A DNA stretch of 64,000 bases from Oxytricha trifallax. Its lineage: Eukaryota; Ciliophora; Spirotrichea; Sporadotrichida; Oxytrichidae. Both the position numbers and the translations under genes were made by a program. The DNA lies in the NCBI GenBank assembly GCA_000711775.1, contig ARYC01000359.1, forward strand, positions 1-64,000, in the 5' to 3' direction. Of this stretch, positions 1-10,699 are shown in pieces (position 1 is the first letter of the stretch; every line of letters begins with the position of its first letter). The notes beneath the pieces are model-generated. The model ran no database searches, had not been told where the DNA came from, and saw only the letters and a program-made list of their open reading frames with translations.

Positions 1-1552
1 CACTTCAAGGGCTGGGGTACATACCCTGAAGGCCAAAGTGGCGTAAGACCTCTCAGGCTGTATCCTCGCCGAGGGCTTTGCAGGGCTGTTGCTGGTACTA
101 CAAGTAAAGAGCTTTGGGTTGGAACTTAAAGGCTGGTCTGAGTTTAGCTAACTTTAAAGCAACTTTTACTTAAAGTAAAGGAAATGTTCCTGGGATTGGT
201 AAGTACTATTCATATTCTTAACTTCTTCTACTACTTTAGGTCACCAACAGGTGAGATCTCTTCAGCAGCTCACGTGTTACGAGTTACTTCTTGTGTTGCT
301 TGTTTGTTAGTTTTAAACTTCGTTTCTTCGTTGCCTAAGCTAAGTGGTGGCTAGGTTTATACCTGGCTCACAGTGATATAGTTGTTTGTTTACTTCATAG
401 TTTAAGTCTTTAGGGTTTGTTTGTGGCTATGACCTGACTCTGACACCCATATTTATCTGTCTAGGGGTCCTCTGGCCAGGGCAGCCAATCTCTGGTGTTT
501 ATTGCACTGGGGAAGGGTTGCTTGAAAGCAATCGAGCCTCAGCGAGGCATGTTTGAATAGTTATAGCATTAATTTTAAGTAATATTCTCCACTTTAACCT
601 TAAAATCCAAGCCAAAGCCCTACTTTTGGGCTGGTCTACTGCCCTCTAAGCATAACCTATCATCTCTACCATTTACTAATGTTATTTTCTTATCAACAGC
701 ACCAATACCTAGTTATCCTAACAAAATTTCCGAAATTCAGGTTGGAGGGGTCATAAAGTTAGCCAAGCCAAAGTGCTGTTCCGGAAAAGTTCCGTATTTT
801 AGGTCTTAAGGCCAAATAAGTCCAAATAAGCACCCATTTGCCTGGTATTTGAAGCCTACCACCTCCCCTATTGCTTGAACTGCCCTATAGTTACTTGTTA
901 TTAGTAATAAACACTATAATCAATGCTTATGATCAATTAGCCACCATAGAGATCTCATGGGGTAGAGCTGGGCTGGACTCAAGGTAAGGAGGAGGCACTT
1001 TTTTGAAAATTTCAAGGCCAAAATGGCCGTTAGGACCGCCCTGACATTTCAAGATGGGATATGGCCACTCCCAACACCAATCGGCTTCTTTCCTTCTATC
1101 TCGTCGATCTAGAGTGTATTAGCGATGTTTGGGTTGGGGTGGTGGGATGGGGAGGAGATTGGAAAATAATTTTTGTAAAATCATATAAGTCATACTCTAT
1201 AATCCGTTAGAGATAGTATAGGCACTTTAAAACTTGGAATTGAAAATAATTCGACCCCCCCTTCTAAATCCGCGGTTCCTCAACTCTAAAACCAACTTTT
1301 TTTATGTTTCTGTAATGAGGCTTGGATTTCTAGACGACTGGGAGTGGTTTGGGGTCGATCTGAGACTCAAGGGTAGACCTCATGGTGCATCCGGGGGAAA
1401 TGAGGAGGCGCGGGGCGGGGCGGGGCCGGGGGGCTGGCGGGGGCGGGGCGGGGGCGCGCTCCCTGAAAAGTGGCCTCAGATCAGAAATTGGGGCCACCGA
1501 CCTACCGATCTGAGGGGGGTTCAAAAATATGGTTGGCAAAGCCAATAAAACT
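1..1552. other. GC-richer stretch of unknown function
   Basis: This stretch is clearly richer in G and C than the rest of the window and contains a very G-rich run near 1405-1460. No frame on either strand gives a convincing protein, with either the standard or the ciliate code. The ORFs at 1234-1548 (+) and 1330-1557 (-) are products of the GC bias. I see no tRNA or rRNA signature. It could be a germline-limited repeat or the flank into which the neighbouring element inserted. Confidence 0.35.
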
Positions 1553-2136
1553 CCCAAACCCCAAACCCCTGATAGTTGATTGATTGATTTTGAATGAATT
1601 TGAGATGACTAAATAGAGTGTTGAGTGATTAAAGGGAGTAATGTGAGAGGTTGGGGGTATAATGAGGTTTATGAGTAGATAAGAGGGGTATGTTTAATAA
1701 TTTATAGTTAAAATCTAAAATCTGAATTCAATTTTATAACTAAGTTCCAAATCACAAAATTTCCACTCAATTCGCTGACCACTCCAGCAATTCGATGAAT
1801 ATTGGGCAATAATGGCTAAAATCGTCAATGGCCAGCCGCAATGATGATGGGTTGCGGCATCTACCCAGCAATAGGTGTAAAATATTGAAATTTAAGTCCA
1901 GTATGTTAAATAATTAATCGCTTATATATCATAGCTATATCAATACTACTGATTTTTAATTACTAGTATATAAGTTTATATTTTAATTTATATCAAAAAC
2001 CCGAAACCCCTCCTGTACATGGAATCACTTTCACAGTATACAGGCAGTGATCAATAATCAATTAATACACACTCTTAGTAGAGCTTTTCTTCGCATTCAA
2101 TACTGAACTATGGATTTTTATGCAATCAGCAACTTG

Positions 2137-4789
2137 AGGAGATCAAGCAAAGTACGTTGAAGCCCTAGCAAAAGACTATACTAAAGTGGACATCAGTCGT
2201 GCTAGGCACTAACTTCCCTCGAACCCTAAACCAGCGAAGCTCACTTACACCTCGGGTACTCTCCTCAACAATGGGTAGGTGCCACCATCAACGATGGGCA
2301 TACTGGGTGGGCAAATCATCAGACTGCCCTTGGAGAATGTTAAATGAGCAGTATCATCCTTAGTCGATATTGAGAGTTTGGCAACTGACGACCAGCTATG
2401 TTATGGCCTCGAAAAGTTCCTTCGAATGATTAGAAAGCCATCATAGTCTTCAACATAAGGAAACCCAAATGGAATGCCCAAGAACCTGCAGATCAAGTAT
2501 CGTGATGAGCTTTGGCAGGGTCTTCAAGACTTCATGAAAGAGCAAGATAGGAGTATCGATTATCTCAATCGAAATCATTCAAACAATCAAGTAATGAATG
2601 GATCATCAAAGAATCCATACCTTAAACGCAGAGATGCGAAGCTGGCATTGAAAAAAATCTCTGTAGTACAACATTACAAGGTGGAAGGCATGAAGCCCAA
2701 GGACATTGCTCTTTAGATAGGTGTGGATCGACGATTTGTTTACAAAGCAATAGAAAAGTTCAAGTTGGAGGTGGAGCACAGAGTGCTCAATCCAAAGCCA
2801 AAGCTGAAGAATGGGAGGAAGAATACCAGGAGCAACCCGTTGTTGCTGAAGGCTATTGCGACAGTACTCTAACAGCAGGGCATCTACAAGATCACTGGCT
2901 GGCGCCTTCATCATAACCTGCTTGAAATGCAGTGTAAAGAATAAGAATTTAAGAACCTCGCAGTGCCTTGCGTTGCTACTCTCTTGAAAGTACTAAAGGA
3001 AAGTTTCCATTTGAGATATGGCAAAGCCCAGAACGCCAACGCTAAGTATAGGGATCCATCATTCAACGATAAGAGGCTTTGGGTGTCAAGACTGCTTGCT
3101 CAGCTATTCTTGGAAGATGCTGTAATTATATCAGTTGATGAATCAAACTTCAGGAGCGATTACCTGCCAACAAAATAATGGAGTTTCAATTCAGTCGCCC
3201 TTCATTAGGAAAATCGTTTAATCGACTCCTCCCTGACACCTGCAGTTGGTAAGACCGAGATCCTCGTCACAGACGATATCTTTGAGTATGGTGAAATGCT
3301 GTCTGGCTATCCCAACAGAGAACCAGGTATGTCGACTATCAGTGGGGTTAAGTAGCAGAATCAAATGACTAGATCAAAAATTGCCATTTTGTAAAGCCTA
3401 GTTGCAACTCAAGATGAAAATAACCTGAAACCTGAAAATCTGAGACTCCAAGCAACTCCGGGAACCAGTAGGTAAGCATTTCTATCTTTGCTTAACTGAT
3501 TGAGTACAGCGTCGTCAGCAGATCAAGAATGGGTAGTCTAGATGGGCAAGGATTTTATCCAAGTTAAGAGGACCATGTTAGAAATACTGAACGAATAATG
3601 GCTGGATCTGGAATTGTTCCATCGAAGATTCTAATGCCAAACTCGAAATCGATATTTCCTAAGTTACGGAGGAAATCTTCCACCTAGGAATAGCAAATCT
3701 TTGATAGTAGGGAGAAGAGCATTGCTGCCACCCCTGTCAAGTGCAGCGATAAATATAGGAATACTCAGCTGTCACCTATCTTGGAAGCCCCAGAGGGCAG
3801 TGCTTAATACACATCCCTGCAGAAGCACTTCAACGCGTTCAGAATATAGAGCTCTTCCAAGAAGCCTGTAAGTCAACCATAAACCCCTCTGAAATCGGCT
3901 TCCACTCTAACTCCATTAGTTCAGAACCTAGCCAGCCTCAGGCTGCAATCAAGTAAGCGTAAGGGTAGTGAGATGATCAATGTAACAGGCCATGAAATCT
4001 AGATAGGTATTACACCTAGACGCTTGCAGCTGTCAAGCAGGGCAGAGAGCAGCAGTATAGTCACAGTGAAGGAATAGGAAGGTAAGCTATAGCTTCATGG
4101 TTTTATACTACTTTAGTTCATACCAAGCTTAGTATACCCAACTAGAGAAATGACTCAGCACCCATAGCAGACTCTGGTAACATCGATGCATAACCATCAT
4201 TACATTATACTCCCATTGCAGTTGTCAGACAGCAAGTCAGCTAGAGGTTGGGGACTTATGGCATTATGGCTAGAAATCTCTCTATAACCAAGGAAAAAAC
4301 TAAGAGGCAGCAGTTCTCGATGAGTTTCATAGCAGCAATCACTAAGGACCAGCTGGTCTCCAGCCAAATCATTGAGGGGGCCTTCGATGCCGTGCTGTTC
4401 GAGAACTTCCTCTATCACACCCTGCGCCAGCTGCGCACAGACAAGGATCTCGCCCAGAAGAAGATCGTGCTGCTCATGGACAACGCAGTCATTCACAAGT
4501 ATTCAGAGGTGCTGGAGACTGCTAGGAAGTTCAAGGTCACTGTCCTCTTCAATGCAGAGTACTCACCCTGGCTTAACCCCATCGAGCAGTTGTTCTCCTA
4601 CATCAAGAGGCACCTCCGCTAGGAGCAAGCAGACAGCAAGTAAGTATTTTGGGCCTAACTTTTCATAGGATCCACCTGGTGAAGCGGCTTTCGCAGATTC
4701 TGAAGGCAATGACCAAGACAGACGTCAACAAGCTCTGGGCTTTCAGCGTGAAGCAGTGGTGCAGCACCATCAAGCATGGATTTGTGTGA
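2137..4789 (+). CDS. Large DD34E (Tc1/mariner-IS630-like) transposase with an insertion
   Basis: This is a predicted DNA transposase acting on its own element ends. From ATG 2426 the exons 2426-3471, 3510-4081, 4117-4639 and 4669-4789 join to 754 codons ending in TGA. The three introns (38, 35 and 29 bp) have GTAAG-type starts and AG ends. A helix-turn-helix (IALQIGVDRRFVYKAIEKF) lies near residue 90. Catalytic motifs are ISVDESNF (D near 237), LLMDNAVIH (D near 660) and WLNPIEQLF (E near 695), giving DD34E spacing for the second pair. The gap of about 420 residues between the first two aspartates is far above the roughly 90-110 usual for the family. The extra part is Ser/Lys/Gln-rich and looks disordered. 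Coding-like sequence at about 2137-2274 and from 2343 suggests further 5' exons, whose splicing I could not settle. The catalytic residues are intact. Confidence 0.75.
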
Positions 4790-5830
4790 GATTTATATGA
4801 AAGACGATGAGTTGGGGTGCAGGGACTATAGAAGCAACCAATATAACCATAAACTGCACTTGAATCGTCAAATTTATTGATTAAAAGCCCCCTTATTACA
4901 TATCACACTTTTAAGTTTTAATTTTAACTAATCAAACCGAAAATCCAAAAACCTCTCTCATTTTCGCTCATTGAAATCATCATTTTGGCTCCTCCTTCAA
5001 TAAAACTTCCGAATTTGGTACTCAAACAGTCGAGCAGGACTTGAAAGTTGGTGAGCTGGGGGTTTTAAAACATGGAGAATACGATCGGGTTCTAAATTTC
5101 ATCTTATACTCACCAAGCAACGAGTTCTTGTCCATTTATTGCGATTCCACTCTAAATCGATGAAATTTGGTCACAGATTTTGATATCAGTAGATGATTTT
5201 ATCAAACAGACAGTAAAATTTGCTGCTGGTCATTCAACTAGTGAATTTGACAAAAAATTTGAAGATCATGCTTTAAAATGGGCATTCATAGTTTAAATCT
5301 TAATAAATCAACTACATTCACTTATAAGTGTTCGAATACAAACGAAATCTAAAGTTGGTTAAAATTAATATTTTTGATTTAAATTTTGATTAATTTATTA
5401 ATTTCCTATTTTTATCTATTTTAGCAATATACCGAGTTTTAAACTAATGAGGTTTTAATGCAAAAGTTCTAATTTGGTTTAAAACCTAATTAGAACCATG
5501 TACAAAAAAATTAAAACTAAATTAGTACCAAAATGTTTTAAAAAATGGAGTCCCTAAGAATTAAGGAATGAAGATTTCATACAAACTGACTATTTTAATT
5601 AAATAAGTAATGCAAATAGGTAAAGTGCTATCATTGAAATATTCGTAGTGGAATAATTTGAACATAACATTTACATAGATGTAGTGATCATAAAAAATAA
5701 AAGAATAAAGATATCAACCATGAAAATAAAAAATGAAAATGAATCTAACAACAAAAATGAAATTAATCAAAAAGAAACCCTAATCCCCAACATTACCCTC
5801 ATCAATCAAAGCACTTATAAACCTCATTAA
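4790..5830. other. Non-coding 3' part of the telomere-ended element
   Basis: AT-rich sequence between the transposase stop and the G4T4 edge. No frame with TAA/TAG read as Gln gives a convincing protein. The last 120 bases hold the G-rich subterminal blocks used to propose the element border. Confidence 0.4.
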
Positions 5831-5844
5831 GGGGTTTTGGTTTG
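5831..5844 (+). repeat. Telomere-like G4T4 tract (element right end)
   Basis: GGGGTTTTGGTTTG directly followed by AATGC. It has the same form as the tracts at 9135, 12523 and 33996, which are also followed by AATG. Coding sequence of a different TBE transposase starts immediately to its right. Confidence 0.6.
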
Positions 5845-6184
5845 AATGCTTGTAGTAGCCGATAACAGATTATTCTGTTTGTAGATAACTTATCTGTCCA
5901 TAAAACTAAACACACAAGAAGGAATATAAAAGGCTAAACATAACACCTGTATTTAATGTTCCCTACAGTCCTCAGTTCAATGGAATCGAATTATATTGAG
6001 GGTTATTGAAAGGCCACTACAAGAAACTTCTACTAGATCACTTGATGCACGACTTGAAGATAGATACAGTAGATTTTATTAAGAGTGCTGCAAGAGAGTC
6101 AGCGATGATAAAGCTAAAGTATGCGCAAGAGAAGGGAGATTTTGTGTATATAAATAAGTTTTAAATTTAAAAGAATGAATAAGT
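5845..6184 (+). pseudogene. TBE transposase, 3' fragment (42-kDa type)
   Basis: The fragment begins at the second catalytic Asp region (ILFVDNLSVHKTK). It shifts frame near 5935 and continues with FNVPYSPQFNGIELY, then TGA, then GLLKGHYKKL. The SPQFNGIE motif contains the third catalytic Glu. The TGA stands where related transposases have Trp, so it looks like a TGG-to-TGA nonsense change. The frameshift, the nonsense codon and the missing N-terminal half (first Asp) show that it is inactive. It runs on to the convergent end of the 22-kDa-type gene, as in the complete copy. Confidence 0.75.
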
Positions 6185-6974
6185 TCACATATCAAATTTG
6201 CCCGTAAAGGGATTCGGCTTCTCTTTCTTTTCTTCCTCTTATGGCTTGCTTGGGCCCATGTTTCTTCTCTTAGTGCCAGCTCCTGCACCTATGTTCATCT
6301 CGTCTGGCTTTTAAAAATCTTTGTAGAGTCTCTTGCTCAATTCATGCTTTACCTGTGATTTTCTCTCTCTGTTTAATTTGCTGCGCTCTTTCATAAAGTA
6401 AATAGCAGTGCCAGATTTTTCTATAAAGCTAGAAGACTAAGCTTACTAGAGATGAATGGATGCTTCTATAGTTCCTAGACCCAAGTGTCGCTGATTTTTT
6501 TCCCTGCTTCTCTTTTTCTTCAGGAGAGATGCTATAGCGTTTCTTATGAGCTTCTTAAATTACTTCATTTAAGTACTCAGGTTTCAGAGTTCCAAGGACA
6601 CCAAAGAAGAAGATTCTCTCTGGCAACTTATTAGAGAGTTGCAGCTTTGATGGAAGGTAAAGAGCAACATCTGGATCACTCATAGCATCATCATAGAGGT
6701 TTGTTACTGAAATTTCAGGGTAGTTAGGTATCTAGATCATTCTGATTTCATTAGACTTAAAAGCTTTTTTTTCTTCACTTAGCAATGCTTTTAAGAATGA
6801 TATTTTTGTTCCCTCCTGTGTTGGTAAGAACAATCCAACTATGGTTTATAAGTTAGTAATAAGTGAAAACTTACCTTGCTATACCAAGTATCTGTAAAGA
6901 ACTTCTTTACTTCTGAATTTTCCTATTAAATCTTGAGATTAAATTCTCTTCATTGCATCATTCATAGACTCCAT
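6185..6974 (-). pseudogene. TBE 22-kDa-type protein gene, frameshifted
   Basis: The start is ATG at 6974 (MESMNDAMKRIQSQDLIGKF). A 36-bp intron at 6839-6874 (GTAAGT...CATAG) joins the next exon in frame (VGLFLPTQEGTKISFLKALL). The block LPERIFFFGVLGTLKPEYL matches LPERDFFFKVVGTIAPQYL in the homologue at 17.6-18.35 kb, so the two are clearly related. The frame changes near 6450 before the basic C-terminal part (KERSKLNRERKSQVKHELSK), which ends at TGA. The function of this TBE protein is not known to me beyond its being a conserved element gene. It is convergent with the transposase fragment. Confidence 0.7.
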
Positions 6975-7193
6975 CTTGCTTCCGCTTTCTATAAATGTTT
7001 ATGAAATTTAAAATTATGGATATCCATTCTAAACTTACTAAAATTTTACTACTAAATAGGGAGATCCACTTGGAGGTCAACCGGAATCAGATAAATAGAT
7101 AAAGATGGAGGAACTTTCTCCAAGTTTCAAAGTATGACTTCCATTTTTATCAAACTTTCTCCATTAAATTGCTCCTAATAATAATTAATTTAA

Positions 7194-7338
7194 TTAGGTG
7201 GTGCATCCTAATTTATATAAAACTTAATTAGGAGGTTAAATTAAAGTTCAAAACCGTATTAGGTGGTGCATTAAAAAAATTAAATTTTTAAACTTACCCT
7301 CCTAAATTTACGAGAACAGATTTAGGAGCACCACCTAA
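7194..7338. repeat. Inverted repeat in the TBE intergenic region
   Basis: TTAGGTGGTGCATCCTAA at 7194-7211 faces TTAGGAGCACCACCTAA at 7322-7338, with a third partial copy (TAGGTGGTGCATT) near 7260. It lies between the divergently transcribed 22-kDa-type and zinc finger/kinase genes. The complete element at 18.8 kb has a different palindrome in the same place. Confidence 0.6.
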
Positions 7339-7712
7339 CTTCCCAAAACACATTTAGGTGCATTTTATTGTATAAAATGGATGAAATAATATATAAATTA
7401 TCTCAAAATTTTAGAAGTATAAAACTAATGTCTTTCACTCTGTTCCTATTAAACCTCTCTATATCTCTGAAGTATATGATCTTACTTGTGTATAAAGGTA
7501 GAATTTAAACAGCTTATATAATTATTAATAGTATTTATAAAATGAGCTGCAACTTACTAAGAAAAGCGGCATTGCTTGGCAATAGCCAGCAAAAACTTTC
7601 TTTCATTAATCAAAAGAAAATTGAGACTTGCGATGCATATACCTAGTACGAACCTGAAATTCTCAAACCTTAGGTCTCAGATTTTGAGTAACGATTCAGT
7701 TGTTAAATAGAA

Positions 7713-8989
7713 ATGCAGAGCTAAAAAATTCAATGCGAAGTTCCAATAAAAATGGTTGAAGAGGACGAAGAGAAAAAAGAAATTAAAGCATTACATTTAT
7801 GTGAAGAGTGTGATAAGAATTTCACATAAAAATATGCTCTTAAGCGTCATATCTTAGAGTAGTATTCAAACAAGCCTAAACTCTATCTTAAGCATGATAA
7901 GATAGATGGAAAATATTTTTGCCCTTATTGCAATAAGCAATATAATCATTCAAGAGATTTAAAAGTTCACCTTTAAAACCATCATGGCAAGAAGTTTGAA
8001 GTCATAGATCCTGAGACTGGTGAGGTCTTCCTTCAAAAAAGAAAGCCAAGAGACCCTTTAGAATCTTTGGAACAAAGAGTTAAGAAAGAAAATAAGCTTA
8101 TTAAAGCAGTGAGAAACCTTCCAGCTTCTGAGATAGTGAAAATCACTTTGAAGATACAAGCACTAAAGCATCCAATTTTAAATGAATTGACCTTAAAGAA
8201 TGTAAGGAAGGTTATCTTATACTTGAGGACAAGTTTGAGAAAAAGGTCAGAACTGATAAGCAGTTCGCATACAAGATTTATCCATTCAACTACTTTAAAT
8301 GCGATGACAAGTATCAAATGGAGTTTGTCAATGAGTACTAAGCTCTTACTAAAGCAAGGGATAGACATTGCAGATTTATAATTAAGCTCGATGCAATACT
8401 GCTTGCTCAAGATCATGTTGCTTTTCGCCTCCCTCTATATTAAATGACATTAAGAGACTACATTTAAGATTAAAGAGTTCCAAAGTAGCTACCTCTTATT
8501 CTTACAAATGTTTGCAAAGGCATAGAAGAGCTGCACACTTTAGGGTATGTTCATAGAGACTTGAAGCCTGAGAATATTATGCTTGACTTTTCACCTCTCA
8601 GAGTAGTAATAATTGATTTCAATAGATCATAAAGAGTTGAAGCTTCAGGACTTGGCAACGTTTATGGTACTCCTGGATACTTTCCAGAAAGGGAGGACTG
8701 GAGAGATGGTGATATTAAGTGGGATGTATGGGCTCTAGCAGCAATTATTGCTGAATGCGATATGCAAAGAAATGATTACTATAGCTGTAAGAGAGAGAAA
8801 GATTCAAAGCAGAGAATACAGCAATATCTAGACTAGAATAAGATAAAAGGTAAAATGAAAGATATGGCTGAGCAGATTATCTTAAGACCAAACCACAGAG
8901 CAGAGCAAACAATAGACTAAATGATCAACTGGATAGGAGAGATAAAATTTAGAAAGCTGCCTCATGATGCCAAAGTACTGTTTGAGTGA
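7713..8989 (+). CDS. TBE zinc finger/kinase-like protein (57-kDa type)
   Basis: Two exons, 7713-8201 and 8228-8989, join across a 26-bp intron (GTAAGG...TTGAG) to give 415 residues ending in TGA. Near residues 30-90 are paired zinc-finger motifs: CEECDKNFTQKYALKRH, and CPYCNKQYNHSRDLKVHLQ followed by NHH, a good C2H2. The C-terminal half is kinase-like, with HRDLKPENIML, IDFN in place of DFG, YGTPGYFPERE and WDVWALAAI. The HRD and APE-like regions are present but the glycine-rich loop is not recognisable, so activity is doubtful. This domain pair is the known layout of the TBE 57-kDa protein. The intron is inferred from the frame change and could instead be a frameshift. Confidence 0.75.
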
Positions 8990-9134
8990 ATAATAAAAAT
9001 AAAACACTTGCATTACACACTAATTTATATTACATTATAACCCTAAACCCCTACATAAACCCTATTAAAACTCTAATAAAGTATGCACAAATAGTCTACT
9101 TTTATCAATCAAAAACTCAATCAAACTACTGAAA

Positions 9135-9150
9135 GGGTTTTGGGGTTTTG
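9135..9150 (+). repeat. Telomere-like tract (TBE right end)
   Basis: GGGTTTTGGGGTTTTG followed by AATGAAG. The sequence just inside, read inward, shows TTGATTGA-type and G-rich blocks like those behind the tracts at 1553 and 5844. It closes the broken TBE-type element. Confidence 0.65.
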
Positions 9151-9158
9151 AATGAAGT

Positions 9159-9190
9159 TGCATATTCCCAAGTGTTGTGATAGCCAAAGA
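9159..9190 (-). other. 32-bp duplicate of beta-propeller gene coding sequence
   Basis: These 32 bases are identical to 37873-37904, inside an MDS of the beta-propeller-like gene. On the minus strand they encode part of FGYHNTWEYA. The match begins exactly where the pointer AACT of the 37.75-37.87 kb IES ends. It sits 8 bases from the telomere-like end of the TBE-type element. It could be a remnant of a paralogous gene or a captured gene piece. Confidence 0.7.
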
Positions 9191-10659
9191 GAGACATATA
9201 TTAAATATAATAGAAATACTTGATGTCATAAAAGTTTACTCCTAATTGTTTTAAATATATCAAACATTAATATACAATTCGAAATTAAATCTTTAAAATA
9301 ATAAGTATTTAAATAAGTTTGCATCGATCTATAAATACCAAATATAATTGAAACTTACTAAGTCCTTATTTTTGGGAATCTACTTTTAAATGAATCTTAT
9401 AAAATATATTTAATTGTCTTCTGCTTTTTCAAACGTATTTCTCGATAAGTAATTTTCTACAAATTTCAAATATTCATACTTAGCATGATTGTATCAAATA
9501 TTATATTGTATATTTCAAATAAATTAAACAAAGTTTTGGAGATATATTATATTATTGTAGATTTTATAATAATCTTCCAATATAAATATGTGAAATTGAA
9601 TCATGATTAAATTGGTCAATAATAAAATTCAAAAAGTCAGAGATATTTAAGCAATACAAATAATTAAAATATATTTGATCTTACAATAGTGTCTATAATT
9701 AGAAATAATTTTTAATTTATTCGGCAGGCCTTTTTCTTAATATTTGTCTCAATTGTTTTTCGCCATAAAAACTTTAATTTATTCATTTTTGTCTGTAGTA
9801 ATAAACTTATGACTTTATCAAAGATATTTGCCTGAATTAAGGTCATGATAATAAGTCCACAAATTTAGCACCTTTAAGTTATTCTTAGATGATTTTTACT
9901 ACTCGTAGTCAAAGAATGCTATAATTAGAATCACAGTAAAAACTAATCTTATAATAGATATTGAATCCTAATTTAGCTGATTTTTCTCAAACACATTTTT
10001 TAAGTTTCTCACATATTTGTGATAAATTGCTCTTAAATTGGATAAATCCATTTTTAGACCATATATAAGAAAATCAAGCTTCTTCATTAGAATAAGCTTT
10101 TATAGTGACTACATCTACAATTTAGATGAGAACAAGATAAAGAATTGGATTGATATATGAAGAGAAAAAATGAATAAATAAATTTGTTGCACTTCTATGT
10201 ATCTGGCTATTAATTATTGTAAAATAAGCTTGATTTGATAATGGGAGTAAATCATTGAAAGTTAGAAGAAATGGTGAAGGAATAATATTGGTAAAGTAAA
10301 TTTTAATTTAGTTTTATTGAAGAAAAAAAGAATGGAAGACTAAATATATTATTTTAAGCAAACTAAAGAAATTTATAATTTTTAATAGTATTTTAAATTT
10401 AAATATATAGAAATTAGATTATTAATTGTTGATTAACAAATGTAAAATTAAATAGCCCACACATTATATTTACGAATTAAAGACAGTTTTATATCAATTT
10501 TTATATATTTATTAGGCAATTAAAAATTTCATCATTAAAACGTATTTATTTTAATGTTAAGGTTTCTTATATTATTACATAGATTGAGAAAATATTTTTA
10601 TTTTGTATTAATTAATAATGTTTCATTAAACAAGTCATTTAATGAATCATTATACTTGG

Positions 10660-10699
<40 letters not shown>

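Larger units (their letters stand above)
1553..5844. mobile_element. Telomere-ended transposon (TBE-like), candidate boundaries
   Basis: The left edge at 1553-1569 is a C3A3C4A3C4 tract. The right edge at 5831-5844 is a G4T4-type tract followed by AATG. Behind both tracts lie partly matching inverted sequences containing TTGATTGA and G-rich blocks. Telomere-like C4A4 ends are the hallmark of TBE transposons in Oxytricha, and about 4.3 kb is close to the usual TBE length. The only gene found inside is the large DDE transposase. Flanking triplets (ACT left, AAT right) are not an obvious target duplication, so the exact borders are uncertain. Confidence 0.5.
5845..9150 (+). mobile_element. Broken TBE-type transposon (5' part missing)
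   Basis: This interval holds, in order, the 3' part of a 42-kDa-type transposase (+), a 22-kDa-type gene (-) and a zinc finger/kinase gene (+). It closes with a G3T4G4T4G telomere-like tract at 9135-9150. That gene set and orientation match the three-gene TBE elements of stichotrich ciliates and the more complete copy at 16.4-20.5 kb. The 5' half of the transposase and the left end are absent. The telomere-ended element to the left abuts the break, so insertion or rearrangement disrupted this copy. Confidence 0.7.

Noticed and set aside
1234-1548. 104-residue ORF (+) and overlapping minus ORF
   Set aside because: Low-complexity Gly/Arg/Pro content caused by the G-rich run; no ciliate codon character and no homology-like motif.
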